DNA of 64,000 nucleotides from Spiroplasma sabaudiense Ar-1343 (lineage in GTDB: Bacteria > Bacillota_I > Bacilli_A > Mycoplasmatales > Mycoplasmataceae), in the NCBI RefSeq assembly GCF_000565215.1, contig NZ_CP006934.1:434001-498000 (forward strand), given 5' to 3'. Shown here piece after piece: positions 1-9,706 of this stretch. The notes beneath the pieces were generated by a model. It saw only the letters and a list, made by a program, of their open reading frames with translations. It was not told where the DNA came from and ran no database searches. Positions within the stretch are counted from its first letter, which is position 1; each line of letters begins with the position of its first letter. The position numbers were made by a program, and so were the translations under genes.

Positions 1-825
1 ACTTTCGTAAGTGAAGTACGCATTAGTATATTCACCAGCATTACTTTGATCTTGGAATCAATATCAATTTGAATATCCTTCATCTTCAACGATTCAGTGG
101 TCATTTGTATCTGGATAAGAAACAGCTCATTTAGGTGTTTTAAATTGATCTTTTTCAATTTTGTTATCCTTAATAAATTCACTTACTTCATTTAGTCAAT
201 CCACCATCTCATCAAACTTGGTGGAATGTGAAGTTGCGTCCAATTCGGTTTGCAATTTAAAAGTTACTTTTTTTGAAGAATCTTTTAGCTCTATTGAATA
301 TGAAGATGTGAAATTACTTGATATAGCCATTCCATCTAGTTTTTGACCTTGGTAACCGCTCAAGTCAATTGTAAGTTCTTCTCCATCAACTACGACGTCT
401 GCAAAATAGTTAAATTCATATCTAGCTTTAGGTGGATCGTTTGAAATTACTGTATAGGCTTTTTTAATTTCATAGTTGTCAGAATTCAAAAGCTTTTCTA
501 GTTTATCTAAGTCTTTGATTTTAGCCTGATGAGCACCGACTCTAAATTTGATATATCCGCTTAAGATATAAGCTTCATCACATCCTGTAGCTTTCATTTG
601 ACTTTTAACATCATTTACAAAATTAACAAAACTTTCAGTTTCATCATAGGTCCCAGGAATAAGTTGATGTCAGTTTCCAGGCACTGCATATCTGGAAGTA
701 TCAACAAATTGACTTACTTGAATGATGTTTCTAGCAAACTCAACATTTGAAGTCATTGCCATCACTGGGGCTGCCCCTGAAACAATTAGTGACATTGCGC
801 CAAGAGTACTTAATAATTTTTTCAT
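1..825 (-). CDS. Secreted protein, C-terminus beyond window (partial)
   Basis: Reads from ATG at 825 and runs off the left edge, so 275 codons are visible and the C-terminus is missing. UGA must be Trp at several sites, for example 670-672 and 196-198. The first 23 residues are a signal peptide (MKKLLSTLGAMS start, hydrophobic core, VMA end) without a lipobox cysteine, unlike the two lipoprotein genes beside it, so the product is probably exported rather than lipidated. The last visible part is rich in Trp and Tyr. The start is supported by AAAGGAG a few bases upstream. No family recognised. Orientation matches the lipoproteins to its right, but a terminator near 1119-1150 separates them. Confidence 0.75.
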
Positions 826-900
826 ATTTTCTCCTTTTCTTCCCGCCCACCCAACCTTATTTATATAATAAACTCTATTTAGTATATATTCCACACATTA
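826..900 (-). promoter_or_regulatory. Promoter and G-rich 5' leader of the secreted protein gene
   Basis: On the minus strand an AT-rich -10-like block (TATTATATAAAT, about 858-870) is followed by four closely spaced G tracts at 842-856 (GGTTGGGTGGGCGGG), then AAAGGAG and ATG at 825. The G tracts stand out in this AT-rich DNA and match a short-loop G-quadruplex pattern. The promoter assignment is inferred from spacing. Confidence 0.5.
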
Positions 901-1118
901 TAAGTTTAAATGGAAATTTTACTGATTATTATTTAAATATTTTTGGAGGATTAATCAGATACATTTAAAGATAGTTATACTTAGGCTCTACCTCTGTATT
1001 ATTTGCTTTTGTCTCAAAAAATTAAGTTTGAAAGCAGGGCAGGGCTTAAAAGATTTTATAATTATTGTTGGGTTTATCTTTAAATATAAGACAAAATGCA
1101 AAATCTTATTAAATTAAA

Positions 1119-1150
1119 AAAGACCTTACCAGAATTTCTGGAAAGGTCTT
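1119..1150 (-). terminator. Rho-independent terminator of the 1187-2968 lipoprotein gene
   Basis: Inverted arms AAGACCTT and AAGGTCTT, extended by CCAG/CTGG across an A-A mismatch. On the minus strand the hairpin is followed by a T run. It lies just past the stop codon at 1187. Confidence 0.8.
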
Positions 1151-1186
1151 AGATAATGCTATTATCTTGATTTCATATTTTTAAAT

Positions 1187-2968
1187 TTATTCTAGGATAA
1201 ATTGCACTTTAGTAGGTCCAGTTTCTGCGAAAGCCACTGTTGCAAAAAATGCTTTGGCTCCAAACACATCTCCACCTCCTGGTAAATTCGAGCTAGTATT
1301 AATTCAAAGAAATGCTAGATTTGCTTTTTCTCACATTGCATTATTGTGATAAAAGCGAATATATCCTTGTTCATTAACTTCAAATTCAGTTCCAAATCCA
1401 GTATAACCGTTTATATAGTCTTCAACTTTGCTTTCCGGGTTTTTATTTTTAAATTTTAAAATTTCTTGATAAATAAGTTCATCAAAATAATCTTTATTTT
1501 TATATCTTTTGTTGAACTGCAAATCAGCAAGACTTAGGTTTGGTGGTAAATTTAGTTTAAAAATGTAATCTTCATTGTCATCTTCAAAATTGTATAGTTG
1601 TTTATTAAATTCTAGTGAAACTTTAATAAAATCATTAAATAAGTCTTGGGTATTTGCAAAACTAGTTTTTTGACGACTAAAGACATAATTCTCTGGTAGG
1701 GCAAAACTAATTGTTTTATCAGGGAAATTTGGGTTTTGATAGTTAACAAATAAATTATTTACTTTCATTCCAAAAACACCAACAACTCTTTTTTCTTCAT
1801 TGTCGTTAGCGTCGATTTCAAATTGCGAACCGGTTTGAGCTAGCATATTTTTGAACCGTGCGCTTATACTCATTGAATAAAGAGTTCGATAGACACTCAT
1901 AGCTATTGAAGATGTTGTATCTCCGGTATTGGGAAAATCTTTGGGTTGGGATTCTTTAACATATCCCGAATAATTCGCTGCAATTATTTTTGACAGTTCA
2001 TCAGATGAAATTTTGTTGCGAATGAAATAGTCTTTGATGTTAGTGACTCTGCTATCAGAATCATTACTTCACTCATGAGTTCCTATATAACCACTAGTTG
2101 AGTCAGTCACGTTATTCGCCAAATATTGTGAACTAATAGTCAATTGAGAAACATCTGTTGTTAAATTGTTATCAATTGAGGGCAGATTTGTCAGTAATTC
2201 ATTAAAAACTTCGCCAACATTAGAATTAGTTTGTGAAAATTGAGCTGTTTTTAGAGCATCTCCTGAATCACTAATAAATTCAAACTTGTTAGCAAATTGT
2301 GAACTGGCCAATTCTGTTTGAATTTTATCAGAAAGCTCGCTCAACTCAGTGGCAAGGTCGGGGATTCTAATAAAATTCATTTCAAAATTACTAGCAATAT
2401 GGGTAATTTCTTTTTCAAATGCTTGATCTCGTAAGGTAACAGGAGTGCTAATTTGATAAGATAGTTTAATTGCACCCTCATCTAATAAACTTAATTTGGC
2501 ATTTCTAATATCATAGAAATTTTGTAATGGGTTTTGTTTTTCATAGAGTACTCCAGCCAAATTAATATCACTGGAAATAGCAGTGTTAACTTCGCGACTA
2601 ATTGTGTTTCATTCAATTATGCTTTGGATATCTTCACTCAATCCTTTATAAGCTTCGCTGCCTTCGCTGATGTTAACATCACCAGTTCCACCATTGGTGG
2701 CAATTAGTTCATCCAAGTTTTGAAAACTTAGAAATTCAAATCCCAAATTGGGTTCGTCTTCTTCATCGATAAAGTAGTATTTAGATAAGTTAGTATTTAG
2801 ATATGAGGAGGTAATAGTTGATATTAAACTAAGAGCGTCGCGTTTGGCAACTTCAAAGTCAAATTCATCGGTAGTATCTGGTTTTTTATTGTTATTACAA
2901 GCCACAACACTTAATGGTGCTGACACAGCTAAACTAGAAGTGGCTAAAATCGTTAATAACTTTTTCAT
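1187..2968 (-). CDS. Lipoprotein, paralogue of 3218-4996
   Basis: 593 codons including stop, from ATG at 2968, reading UGA as Trp at 2609, 2069, 1331 and 1304. The signal peptide ends in a lipobox (SVVAC, Cys24), so the protein should be anchored on the outer face of the membrane. The mature part begins with Asn/Lys-rich linker residues. It aligns along its whole length with the neighbour at 3218-4996, sharing a conserved middle (QFSQTNSN region), a glycine/phenylalanine-rich block and the same last residues (QFILE). No enzyme motif recognised; a surface antigen or adhesin-like role is a guess. It has its own promoter and terminator. Confidence 0.85.
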
Positions 2969-2984
2969 AAAAATTCTCCTTTTT

Positions 2985-3075
2985 TATACTAATAACTTAG
3001 TATGCCTTCATTATAAAGTGTTTTAAGTTAAAAACAACTATAAGTGTTCTAAACATTTATTTGTTTTGTATAAGT
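2985..3075 (-). promoter_or_regulatory. Promoter and leader hairpin of the 1187-2968 gene
   Basis: On the minus strand: a conserved upstream block (rc of AACAACTATAAGTGTT near 3032), a -10 TATAAT at about 3011-3016, then a leader dyad ATACTAA-gtta-TTAGTAT and the Shine-Dalgarno AAAGGAG. The same order is kept upstream of the paralogue at 4996, so the block was duplicated with the gene and is likely functional. The dyad could be an operator or a leader hairpin. Confidence 0.6.
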
Positions 3076-3168
3076 TTTATATAAAGATTTTGATAAATTA
3101 TCATATCAACAACCTCTTTAAAAATTAACACTGACTTTTAATGATTTGAAGAGTGGTTTGATTCAAAA

Positions 3169-3198
3169 AAACCTTATTGAAATATTTCAATAAGGTTT
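3169..3198 (-). terminator. Terminator of the 3218-4996 lipoprotein gene
   Basis: Perfect palindrome with AAACCTTATTGAA arms, ending in a T run on the minus strand, placed about 20 bases past the stop at 3218. Confidence 0.85.
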
Positions 3199-3217
3199 TC
3201 ATCTATCATTGCTTTTA

Positions 3218-4996
3218 TTATTCTAGGATAAATTGCATTTTAGTGGGTCCAGTTAGGGAATTGTTACTGACTGTTCCAAAATAAGATTTGGCCCCATAAA
3301 CATTACCATAACTTGAACCTTGAGAATTAGCATTAATTCAAAAGAAAGCCAATGAGTTATTTGATTGTAGTTGGTTATTGTTGTAAAAACGAATATATCC
3401 TTGTTCATTAACTTCAAATTGAGTTCCAATCCCAGCATAACCATTAATGTAATCACTAATTTTGCTATCAAGATGATTAGCTTTGAATTTTTTGATTTCC
3501 TCATAAATTAGTTCATCAAAATAGGTTGAAGAAAGATATTTTTTGTTAAATTTTAAATCTGTAATAGGAAGATTTGATGGTAAGTTAAATCTTCAAACTT
3601 CGTCTCCAGAATTGGTGGTTAAATTGTATAGTTGTTTATTAAACTCTAAAGAAACTTTAATAAAATCGTTGTAAAGTTCTTGGGTATTGGTAAAACTAGT
3701 TTTTTGACGAGTAAAGATATAACTTTCAGGCAACGCAAAAGGGATAACTTTATCAGGAAAACTAGGGTTGCGATAATTTACAAAGAAATTATTTACTTTC
3801 ATTCCAAAAACTCCAATAACACGTTTTTCAGCGCTATTTGTGGAATCGATTTTAAATTGTGACCCGGTTTGGTTTAATAAGATTTTTAGTTCAGTACTAC
3901 GATTGATGCCATGTAAAGTTCCATAAACACTAATTGAATGTGAAGTGGTGGGATCAACTATTGTTGGAAAACCAGGAGGGGAACTAACAGCAATGTAACC
4001 AGAATTATTTTTAGCAATAATTTTGGCTAGTTCTTCAGCTGAAATTTGATTGCGAATAAAATAATCTTTTAACTGAGTAACTCTAACATCAGAGTTTTGA
4101 CTTCAATCCAATAAGCCAACTCAACCACTGCTGCGATCGGTAATGCTAGCGGCCAGTGATTGGGAGCTTAAGGTAATTTTTGAAGCATCGATTGCTAAGT
4201 TATCACCAATTGGTTCAAGGGTGGTTAGTAGTTGGTTAAAGACTTCGTTGGAATTAGAATTGGTTTGTGAAAATTGGGCTGTTTTTAGAGCATCTCCTGA
4301 ATCACTTATAAACTCAAACTGGTTGGCAAAATCAGCCCCTGCTAATTTAGCTTGAACTTGTTGGTTAATGGCTGTTAATTGCGCTGCTAAATCTGGGGTT
4401 CTAATAAAATTCATTTCAAAATTATGGGTAATATGGGTGATTTCTTTATTATATGATATGTCTCTTAAAGTTACTGGAATATTAATTTGATAAGCTAATC
4501 TAATTGCTTCATCATTTAATAAAGTTAATTTAACTTTTTCTAGGGTGAAAAAATTTTGTAGGGGATTTTCTTGTTGATAAAGAACTGTTGCTAAATTAAT
4601 GTCACTTGATATCTCACGATAGACTTCTTTAGTGATTCTATTTCAATCAACAAAACCTTCAATATCTTCGCTAATTTGATTATAAGTTTCACTACCTAAA
4701 GTTATTTCTAGACTATTGGATTGCCCCAACAATCCTTGTAGAGTTTGAAAACTTAAGAATTCTAGTCCTAAATTGGGTTCTTCTTGTTCATCAATAAAGT
4801 AGTATTTTGATAAGTCGCTTCTCAGATGTGAAGAGGTGATGGTTGAGATTAAACTCAAAGCTTCGCGTTTGGCAACTTCAAAGTCAAATTCACCCCCAAC
4901 ACTTGGTTTATTATTGGTTCGTTTACAAGCCACAACACTTAATGGTGCTGAAACTATTAAGCTAGAAGTGGCGAGAATTGTAAGTAATTTTTTCAT
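3218..4996 (-). CDS. Lipoprotein, paralogue of 1187-2968
   Basis: 592 residues from ATG at 4996 with AAAGGAG upstream; UGA is Trp inside the gene (for example 4643 and 3593). The signal peptide is nearly identical to that of the neighbour and ends in lipobox SVVAC (Cys24). Full-length similarity to 1187-2968, including the SNTxxF/QFSQTNSN stretch, the INGYxGxGTxFEVNEQGYIRFY-type block near the end and the final MQFILE. The two genes sit head to tail, each with its own promoter and terminator, so this is a tandem duplication. Function unknown. Confidence 0.85.
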
Positions 4997-4999
4997 ATA

Positions 5000-5105
5000 A
5001 AATTCTCCTTTGCATACTAATAGTTTAGTACGCTATGATTATAAATATTTTCAGATAAAAAAACAACTATAAGTGTTATAAAATTTATTTATTTTGTATA
5101 AATAG
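5000..5105 (-). promoter_or_regulatory. Promoter and leader hairpin of the 3218-4996 gene
   Basis: Minus-strand -10-like TATAAT near 5038-5043, followed by dyad GTACTAA-acta-TTAGTAT and AAAGGAG. The upstream block with AACAACTATAAGTGTT (about 5062-5077) is shared with the promoter of the paralogue. Confidence 0.55.
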
Positions 5106-5215
5106 TCTACCAAAGATAGGAAGAATGAGGGTTAACAATCTTTAAAAAGCCAAATTTTGTTTGTCTAAGATAAATATTTTGCAAATCAATAAGTATCTGG
5201 AAAATAAAATCAAAG

Positions 5216-5354
5216 TTGTGTCTTTTTTTAGTCAGGTGTATATAAAATTGACAAATTACTACTTTAAAGTATTATATTTATAGAAAGACATTTGTTGTCA
5301 AGAATAGCAATATTTTATTACTAGTAAAATTTAATTTAATAAAAAAAGACACAA
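5216..5354 (+). promoter_or_regulatory. Promoter of the S66 peptidase gene, with leader dyad and bracketing inverted repeat
   Basis: Consensus-like promoter: -35 TTGACA at 5248-5253, 16-base spacer, -10 TATTAT at 5270-5275. It is followed by dyad GACA-N5-TGTC at 5287-5299 and AAGAATAGCAAT at 5300-5311. The same promoter, dyad and 12-mer occur at 61542-61607 before a secreted-protein gene. The unit is bracketed by a perfect 14-bp inverted repeat, TTGTGTCTTTTTTT at 5216-5229 and its complement at 5341-5354. About 115 bases of AT-rich leader separate this from the start codon. Confidence 0.65.
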
Positions 5355-5469
5355 GATTTATTTAAAAATAATCTTAAAATTATTTACTCAAATTTGTAAA
5401 CCAAAAATCATTAAAAAGTTATTTCATCAAAGTTGAGTAATTTATTTTAAAAAAATAAGGAGTTTTAAA

Positions 5470-6441
5470 ATGAAAATCGGAGTTTTTAGCGCAAGTGCTC
5501 CAGCCTTTCAGCAATGTCCGAATCGAGCGATGAATGCAATTAAATTTTTGCAAAATAAAGGTCATGAAGTTATTCTTGGAGAACTTTTTTATAATAAAGA
5601 TTTTTATCGATCAGGGAGTATTAAAGATCGAGCCAGTGAATTCAATAATTTATTAAAATTAAAATGCAATATTTATATCTCATCCATTGGGGGTTTTTGC
5701 AGTAATTCAATAGTGGGTTTAATTGATTTCAAACTTATAAAGAAAAACATGATATTTGCAGGAAACTCAGATGCTTCACCAATTCTAAATGCAATTTCTC
5801 AAAAAACGAAAGCACGAGTAATTTACGGTCCATCATTAATTTCTCATTTCGGTGAATGAGAGAAAATTTATTCTGATAAAACATATGCTAAATTGATGGA
5901 ATCTATAACAAGCAAAGTTAATGTCATTGAAGAATTTGACTATTGAACAGATGACTACATAAATTGAGATAAATTTGAAAAACCCAAGCGAAAGCACAAA
6001 AACAAAACTGAATTTGAAGGCAAGGTGATTGTAAAAGGGAAACTAATTGGGGGCAATTTGAATTCTTTAGCAACAACAGATTTGTTTTTAAAAACAAAAT
6101 TTTTTAAAAACAAAATTTTATTTATTGAAGATAGTCACAAAAACTTGGAGCAGATCGAAAAGTTGTTTTCATTTTTATTTATCAGCGGAGCTTTAAAAAA
6201 GATCAAAGCTATTATATTTGGCAAGTATGAGAAATATGAAGACTTTGGTTCAAAAATTAAGCCTCATATTTTAATCAAGGAAATATATAAGGCCAATCAA
6301 ATTAAGATTCCAAATTTAGTTTATTACATTGATTGTGGCCACACCCATCCCACAAATAGTCTTTTATTGAGAAAAAAAATGAAAATTGACTTTAATAACA
6401 AGGAAATCACTCAATATATTAAGATGAGGGGTGTCATATAA
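5470..6441 (+). CDS. S66 family peptidase (LD-carboxypeptidase / MccF-like)
   Basis: 323 residues, close to the usual length of S66 serine peptidases. These cut LD-peptide bonds in murein peptides (LdcA) or acyl-amide bonds in peptide-nucleotide antibiotics such as microcin C (MccF). Visible family marks: nucleophile motif GNSD (Ser100), GGNL motif (194-197), the FIEDSHKNLEQ segment, and a C-terminal GHTHP with the catalytic His291. No signal peptide, so cytoplasmic. SD AAGGAG stands just before ATG 5470. Its host presumably lacks a wall, which favours peptide recycling or toxin detoxification over wall turnover; that is inference. The gene stands alone behind a regulated-looking promoter. 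Confidence 0.85.
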
Positions 6442-6541
6442 GTTATTGACTATCAAAAATTACTTATTAATGCCAATCATACAAGAATTAGATAGATTGT
6501 CAGTTAGTAAATATTAATTGTAAATTTCTTTTTAATAAGAA

Positions 6542-6612
6542 GATATATAATATATATAAGAAACTTTTTAAATTAAAAAGTTCTCGTATTAACTTTGGAA
6601 AGAAGGGTTTTA
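6542..6612 (+). promoter_or_regulatory. Promoter and leader hairpin of the cysteine peptidase gene
   Basis: -10 TATAAT at 6546-6551, then a 9-bp-arm hairpin at 6562-6582 (AACTTTTTA/TAAAAAGTT) in the leader, then AGAAGG at 6601-6606. The hairpin lacks a following T run, so it is more likely a stabilising leader or operator than a terminator. Confidence 0.5.
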
Positions 6613-7476
6613 ATGAAAAACAAATATTCAAATAAAATATCACAGGCAACAAATAGTGCAACAAAAATTGGCCGATACGCCACAGACGAGGAAATAAAAA
6701 AATTCTCGTACTTAGTACCCAACTATGAATGGTTTACCAAACTAGAGTCAATGCAGTCATTTGGTTATACTGATGCTGAAAATCTTAAAGGAGAAAGCGG
6801 AATAGGGCTTTGTGAGTATGTTTCCCTGGCGATGCTTATTAAATATCAAGAACTCTTTTACAATTATGGGTACTTTACTGATAAGGAATATGATAACTAT
6901 TTTGAACTACAAAAAAATAATTCAAGAGAAATTAATATGCCAATTCACAAATATTATGAGTTCAATGATAAAAGTGATTCTTTCGTTGCTAGACTGTGAG
7001 AGTTAAATAATAGAAAAATTGACCTTTGGTGAGGAGTAAATGTTGACGACACTTTAAGGAAATGAATTAAAGGTAAAGAAATTAAAAAAAGAATTGCAAT
7101 TAAATCTTGTTTATCAATTGGTCACACTTCACAGCCCGAAGCCAAAATGATGAAACACAATGTGCCTGTGATGTTATCTTTTGTTGCATATGGCTTAGCT
7201 CATAATGTGGTAATTTATGGTTATGATAAAAAAACCAAAAGTTACTTGGTGCATTTTGGTTGATCATCAGATTGAAGAAAGCGCAATTGTGCAGTAATCA
7301 TTGAGAAAAGTAAAGTTTGACATTATTATTCACGTGGTTTTTGAAATGCTTTTTATCCAAAAACTAGTAAAAAAATAATAGCACCAAAACCAAGATTCGA
7401 GTATGATGGTAAAATGCATACCTGGGATGAAATCAAGAAAAAAGGTTTGAGCTTTAAAGATGTTAAACCATATTAG
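6613..7476 (+). CDS. Papain/C39-like cysteine peptidase
   Basis: 287 residues. The ATG at 6613 is chosen because AGAAGG lies 6 bases upstream; a TTG at 6595 in frame is less likely. The segment GxGLCEYVSLAMLIKY (Cys67) matches the nucleophile helix of papain-fold peptidases (CGPTALAMLL-type). Further on, AHNVVIYGY (His197) followed by a Trp-containing HFGWSSD strand supplies the expected His and polar residue. No signal peptide or membrane segment is seen. The stop codon TAG lies 8 bases before the first of three lipoprotein genes, so they are probably co-transcribed. Substrate unknown; processing of a surface protein or host peptide is possible. Confidence 0.65.
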
Positions 7477-7484
7477 GAGAAAAA

Positions 7485-8114
7485 ATGAAAAAAATAATTA
7501 AAACACTGGCTGTAATCAGCCCATCAATAATGTTAGCAAATCAAGTGGTTGCATGTGCTGATAAGCGAATCGATATTCATGAATATGTTGATGTCACAGA
7601 TTTAGGTATGCTTGAAAATTTGAAAACTGACACAATAATAGAAGGGTTTGTAAATCAAAACCCCCGATTTAAGGAATTAGAAATTAGTTTAAGTGCCTCG
7701 GATTCTTGAAGTTATGGAGCATTTATTAGACCTGAGCCAATTGTTAGTTCGGGTAAATACAAGGGAAGAGTTGAGATAAGTTTTTCTTCAAAGTTAGGCT
7801 ACAAAACAACTAAACAAGACCAAAATCAAACTTGTTTGTTATCACATGATAACAAGAGTTGTGATATAGACATTGATATTTTAGATTCAGGATACAACCC
7901 AACTCCTGAAGGAGATGAAGATATTAGAGTTGGCTCTTTTGGTTTTCCCGACCCAATTACCCAACATAAAATTATTAGTGATGGTGATAAAAAAATTTAT
8001 CGAGTAACAATTCAAATGCCTGAAAATCCAGAAACTAATGAATCTCATTCAATCGGAGTCGATGTGGATTGATATGATGTAACGTTAGTGAGGTGTAATA
8101 TCAAATTTGTTTAA
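7485..8114 (+). CDS. Lipoprotein, tandem copy 1 of 3
   Basis: 209 residues. Signal peptide with lipobox VVAC (Cys24), so surface anchored. The mature chain starts ADKRIDIHEYVDVTDLG, carries a TIIxxFVNQNP block, and has a Cys pair in TCLLSHDNKSC plus another Cys near the end (RCNIKFV). The small, beta-rich composition suggests one compact extracellular domain; no named family recognised. AGGAG overlaps the stop of the peptidase gene, so translation may be coupled. The first 140 bases are identical to those of copy 3. Confidence 0.85.
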
Positions 8115-8165
8115 AATAATTAATTGCTAATAATTTAATAGAGTCAAACCATATTAGGAGAAAAA

Positions 8166-8795
8166 ATGAAAAAAATAATTAAAACACTGGCTGTAATCAG
8201 CCCATCAATAATGTTAGCAAATCAAGTGGTTGCATGTGCTGATAAGCGAATCGATATTCGTGAATATGTTGACGTCACGGATTTAGGTATGCTAGAAAAT
8301 TTGAAAAACGACACAATAATCGAAGGGTTTGTAAATCAAAACCCTCGATTTGAGGAATTAGAAATTAGTTTAGCGGTATCGGATTCGTGAAGCCACGGTG
8401 CATTTATTAAACCTTTGTCCATAGTTAGTACGGGTAAATATAAAGGAATAGTTGAGATAAGTTTTTCTTCAAAGTTAGGCTACAAAAAAACTAGACAAGA
8501 CCAAGATCAAATTTGTTTGTTATCACATGATAACAAAAGTTGTAATGTCGACATTGATATTTTAGATCCAGAATACAGCCCAACTTCTGAAGGAGAGGAA
8601 GATAATAGAATTGGTTCCCAAGGACTTCCCAGTCCTATTACAGAAAAGGCAATTATTAACGAGGATAATAAAATTATTTATCGAGTAACAATTAAAATGC
8701 CTGAAAGTGAAGAAATTGATAATTCTTGAAGATACAGTGCTACTGTTTATTGATATGATGTAAGGTTAGCGAGGAGCAATATCAAATTTGTTTAA
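8166..8795 (+). CDS. Lipoprotein, tandem copy 2 of 3
   Basis: 209 residues, same architecture: lipobox VVAC, VDVTDLG block, paired Cys in CLLSHDNKSC. It is the most diverged of the three: the Cys near the C-terminus found in copies 1 and 3 is Ser here (RSNIKFV), and several exposed-looking segments differ. It has the copied peptidase tail plus SD as its upstream region and no separate promoter that I can see, so it probably depends on read-through from copy 1. Confidence 0.85.
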
Positions 8796-8847
8796 AATAA
8801 TTAATAACTAAGAAATTTAATAGAGTCAAACCATATTAGGAGAAAAA

Positions 8848-9477
8848 ATGAAAAAAATAATTAAAACACTGGCTGTAATCAGCCCATCAATAATGTTAGC
8901 AAATCAAGTGGTTGCATGTGCTGATAAGCGAATCGATATTCATGAATATGTTGATGTCACAGATTTAGGTATGCTTGAAAATTTGAAAACCGAAACAATA
9001 ATAGAGAGTTTTGTAGATCAAAACCCTCGATTTAAGGAATTAGAAATTAGTTTAGCGGTATCAGACTCTTGAAGTCACGGTGCATTTATTAGACCTGAAC
9101 CAATAGTTAGTTCAGGTAAATACAAGGGAAGATTTGAGATAAGTTTTTCTTCAAAGTTAGGCTACAAAAAAACTAAACAAGACCAAAATCAAACTTGTTT
9201 GTTATCACAGGATAACAAAAGTTGTGATATAGACATTCATATTTTAGATCCAGAATACAACCCAACTTCTGAAGGAGAGGAAGACATTAGAATTGGTTCC
9301 CAAGGACTTCCCCGTCCTATTACAGAAAAGGCAATTATTAACGAGGGTGATAAAAAAATTTATCGAGTAACAATTCAAATGCCTGAAAGTGAAGAAATTG
9401 ATAAATCTAGAAGATATAGTGTTGATTTAGATTGACACGATGTAACATTAGTAGAATGTAATATCAAATTTGTTTAA
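8848..9477 (+). CDS. Lipoprotein, tandem copy 3 of 3
   Basis: 209 residues. The N-terminal 50 codons match copy 1 at the DNA level, whereas the middle (GSQGLPRPITEKAIINE) matches copy 2, and the end (DVTLVECNIKFV) again resembles copy 1. The gene is therefore a mosaic, as expected from gene conversion or unequal exchange inside the array. Lipobox VVAC and the paired Cys are intact. Last gene of the peptidase-lipoprotein operon; no clear terminator hairpin follows. Confidence 0.85.
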
Positions 9478-9675
9478 AATATAAAATTAGCAAATTAAAA
9501 TGTGCGTAATAATTATTTGAACAAATATATAGAAATTCTGAAAAATTAAATTTAACTAAAACACTAAATTCTCCAATAAAGTTTAAAAAATTTGTTCAAA
9601 CCGGGTTATTTATTTTTTTAAAAATGTTTTTTAGATAGAATCTAATCATATATATAACATTTTTTACCTTAATGA

Positions 9676-9706
9676 TATAATATATTTATAATTAAAAGGA
9701 GATTTT
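9676..9706 (+). promoter_or_regulatory. Promoter and SD of the GHKL-methyltransferase operon
   Basis: -10 TATAAT at 9676-9681, followed by AAAAGGAG ending 6 bases before ATG 9707. The preceding 9478-9675 is AT-rich and holds no gene. Confidence 0.55.

Larger units (their letters stand above)
7465..9477 (+). repeat. Tandem triplication, unit about 681 bp
   Basis: Three head-to-tail copies starting at 7465, 8146 and 8828. Each begins with AAACCATATTAGGAGAAAAA followed by the lipoprotein start. In copy 1 these bases are the last codons and stop of the cysteine peptidase gene; in copies 2 and 3 they are non-coding leftovers, which shows that the duplicated unit included the peptidase 3' end. Confidence 0.9.

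Noticed and set aside
3253-3504. Minus-strand open frame in a different phase from the 3218-4996 lipoprotein
   Set aside because: The lipoprotein reads through this region in its own phase with conserved sequence to its paralogue and ends at 3218.
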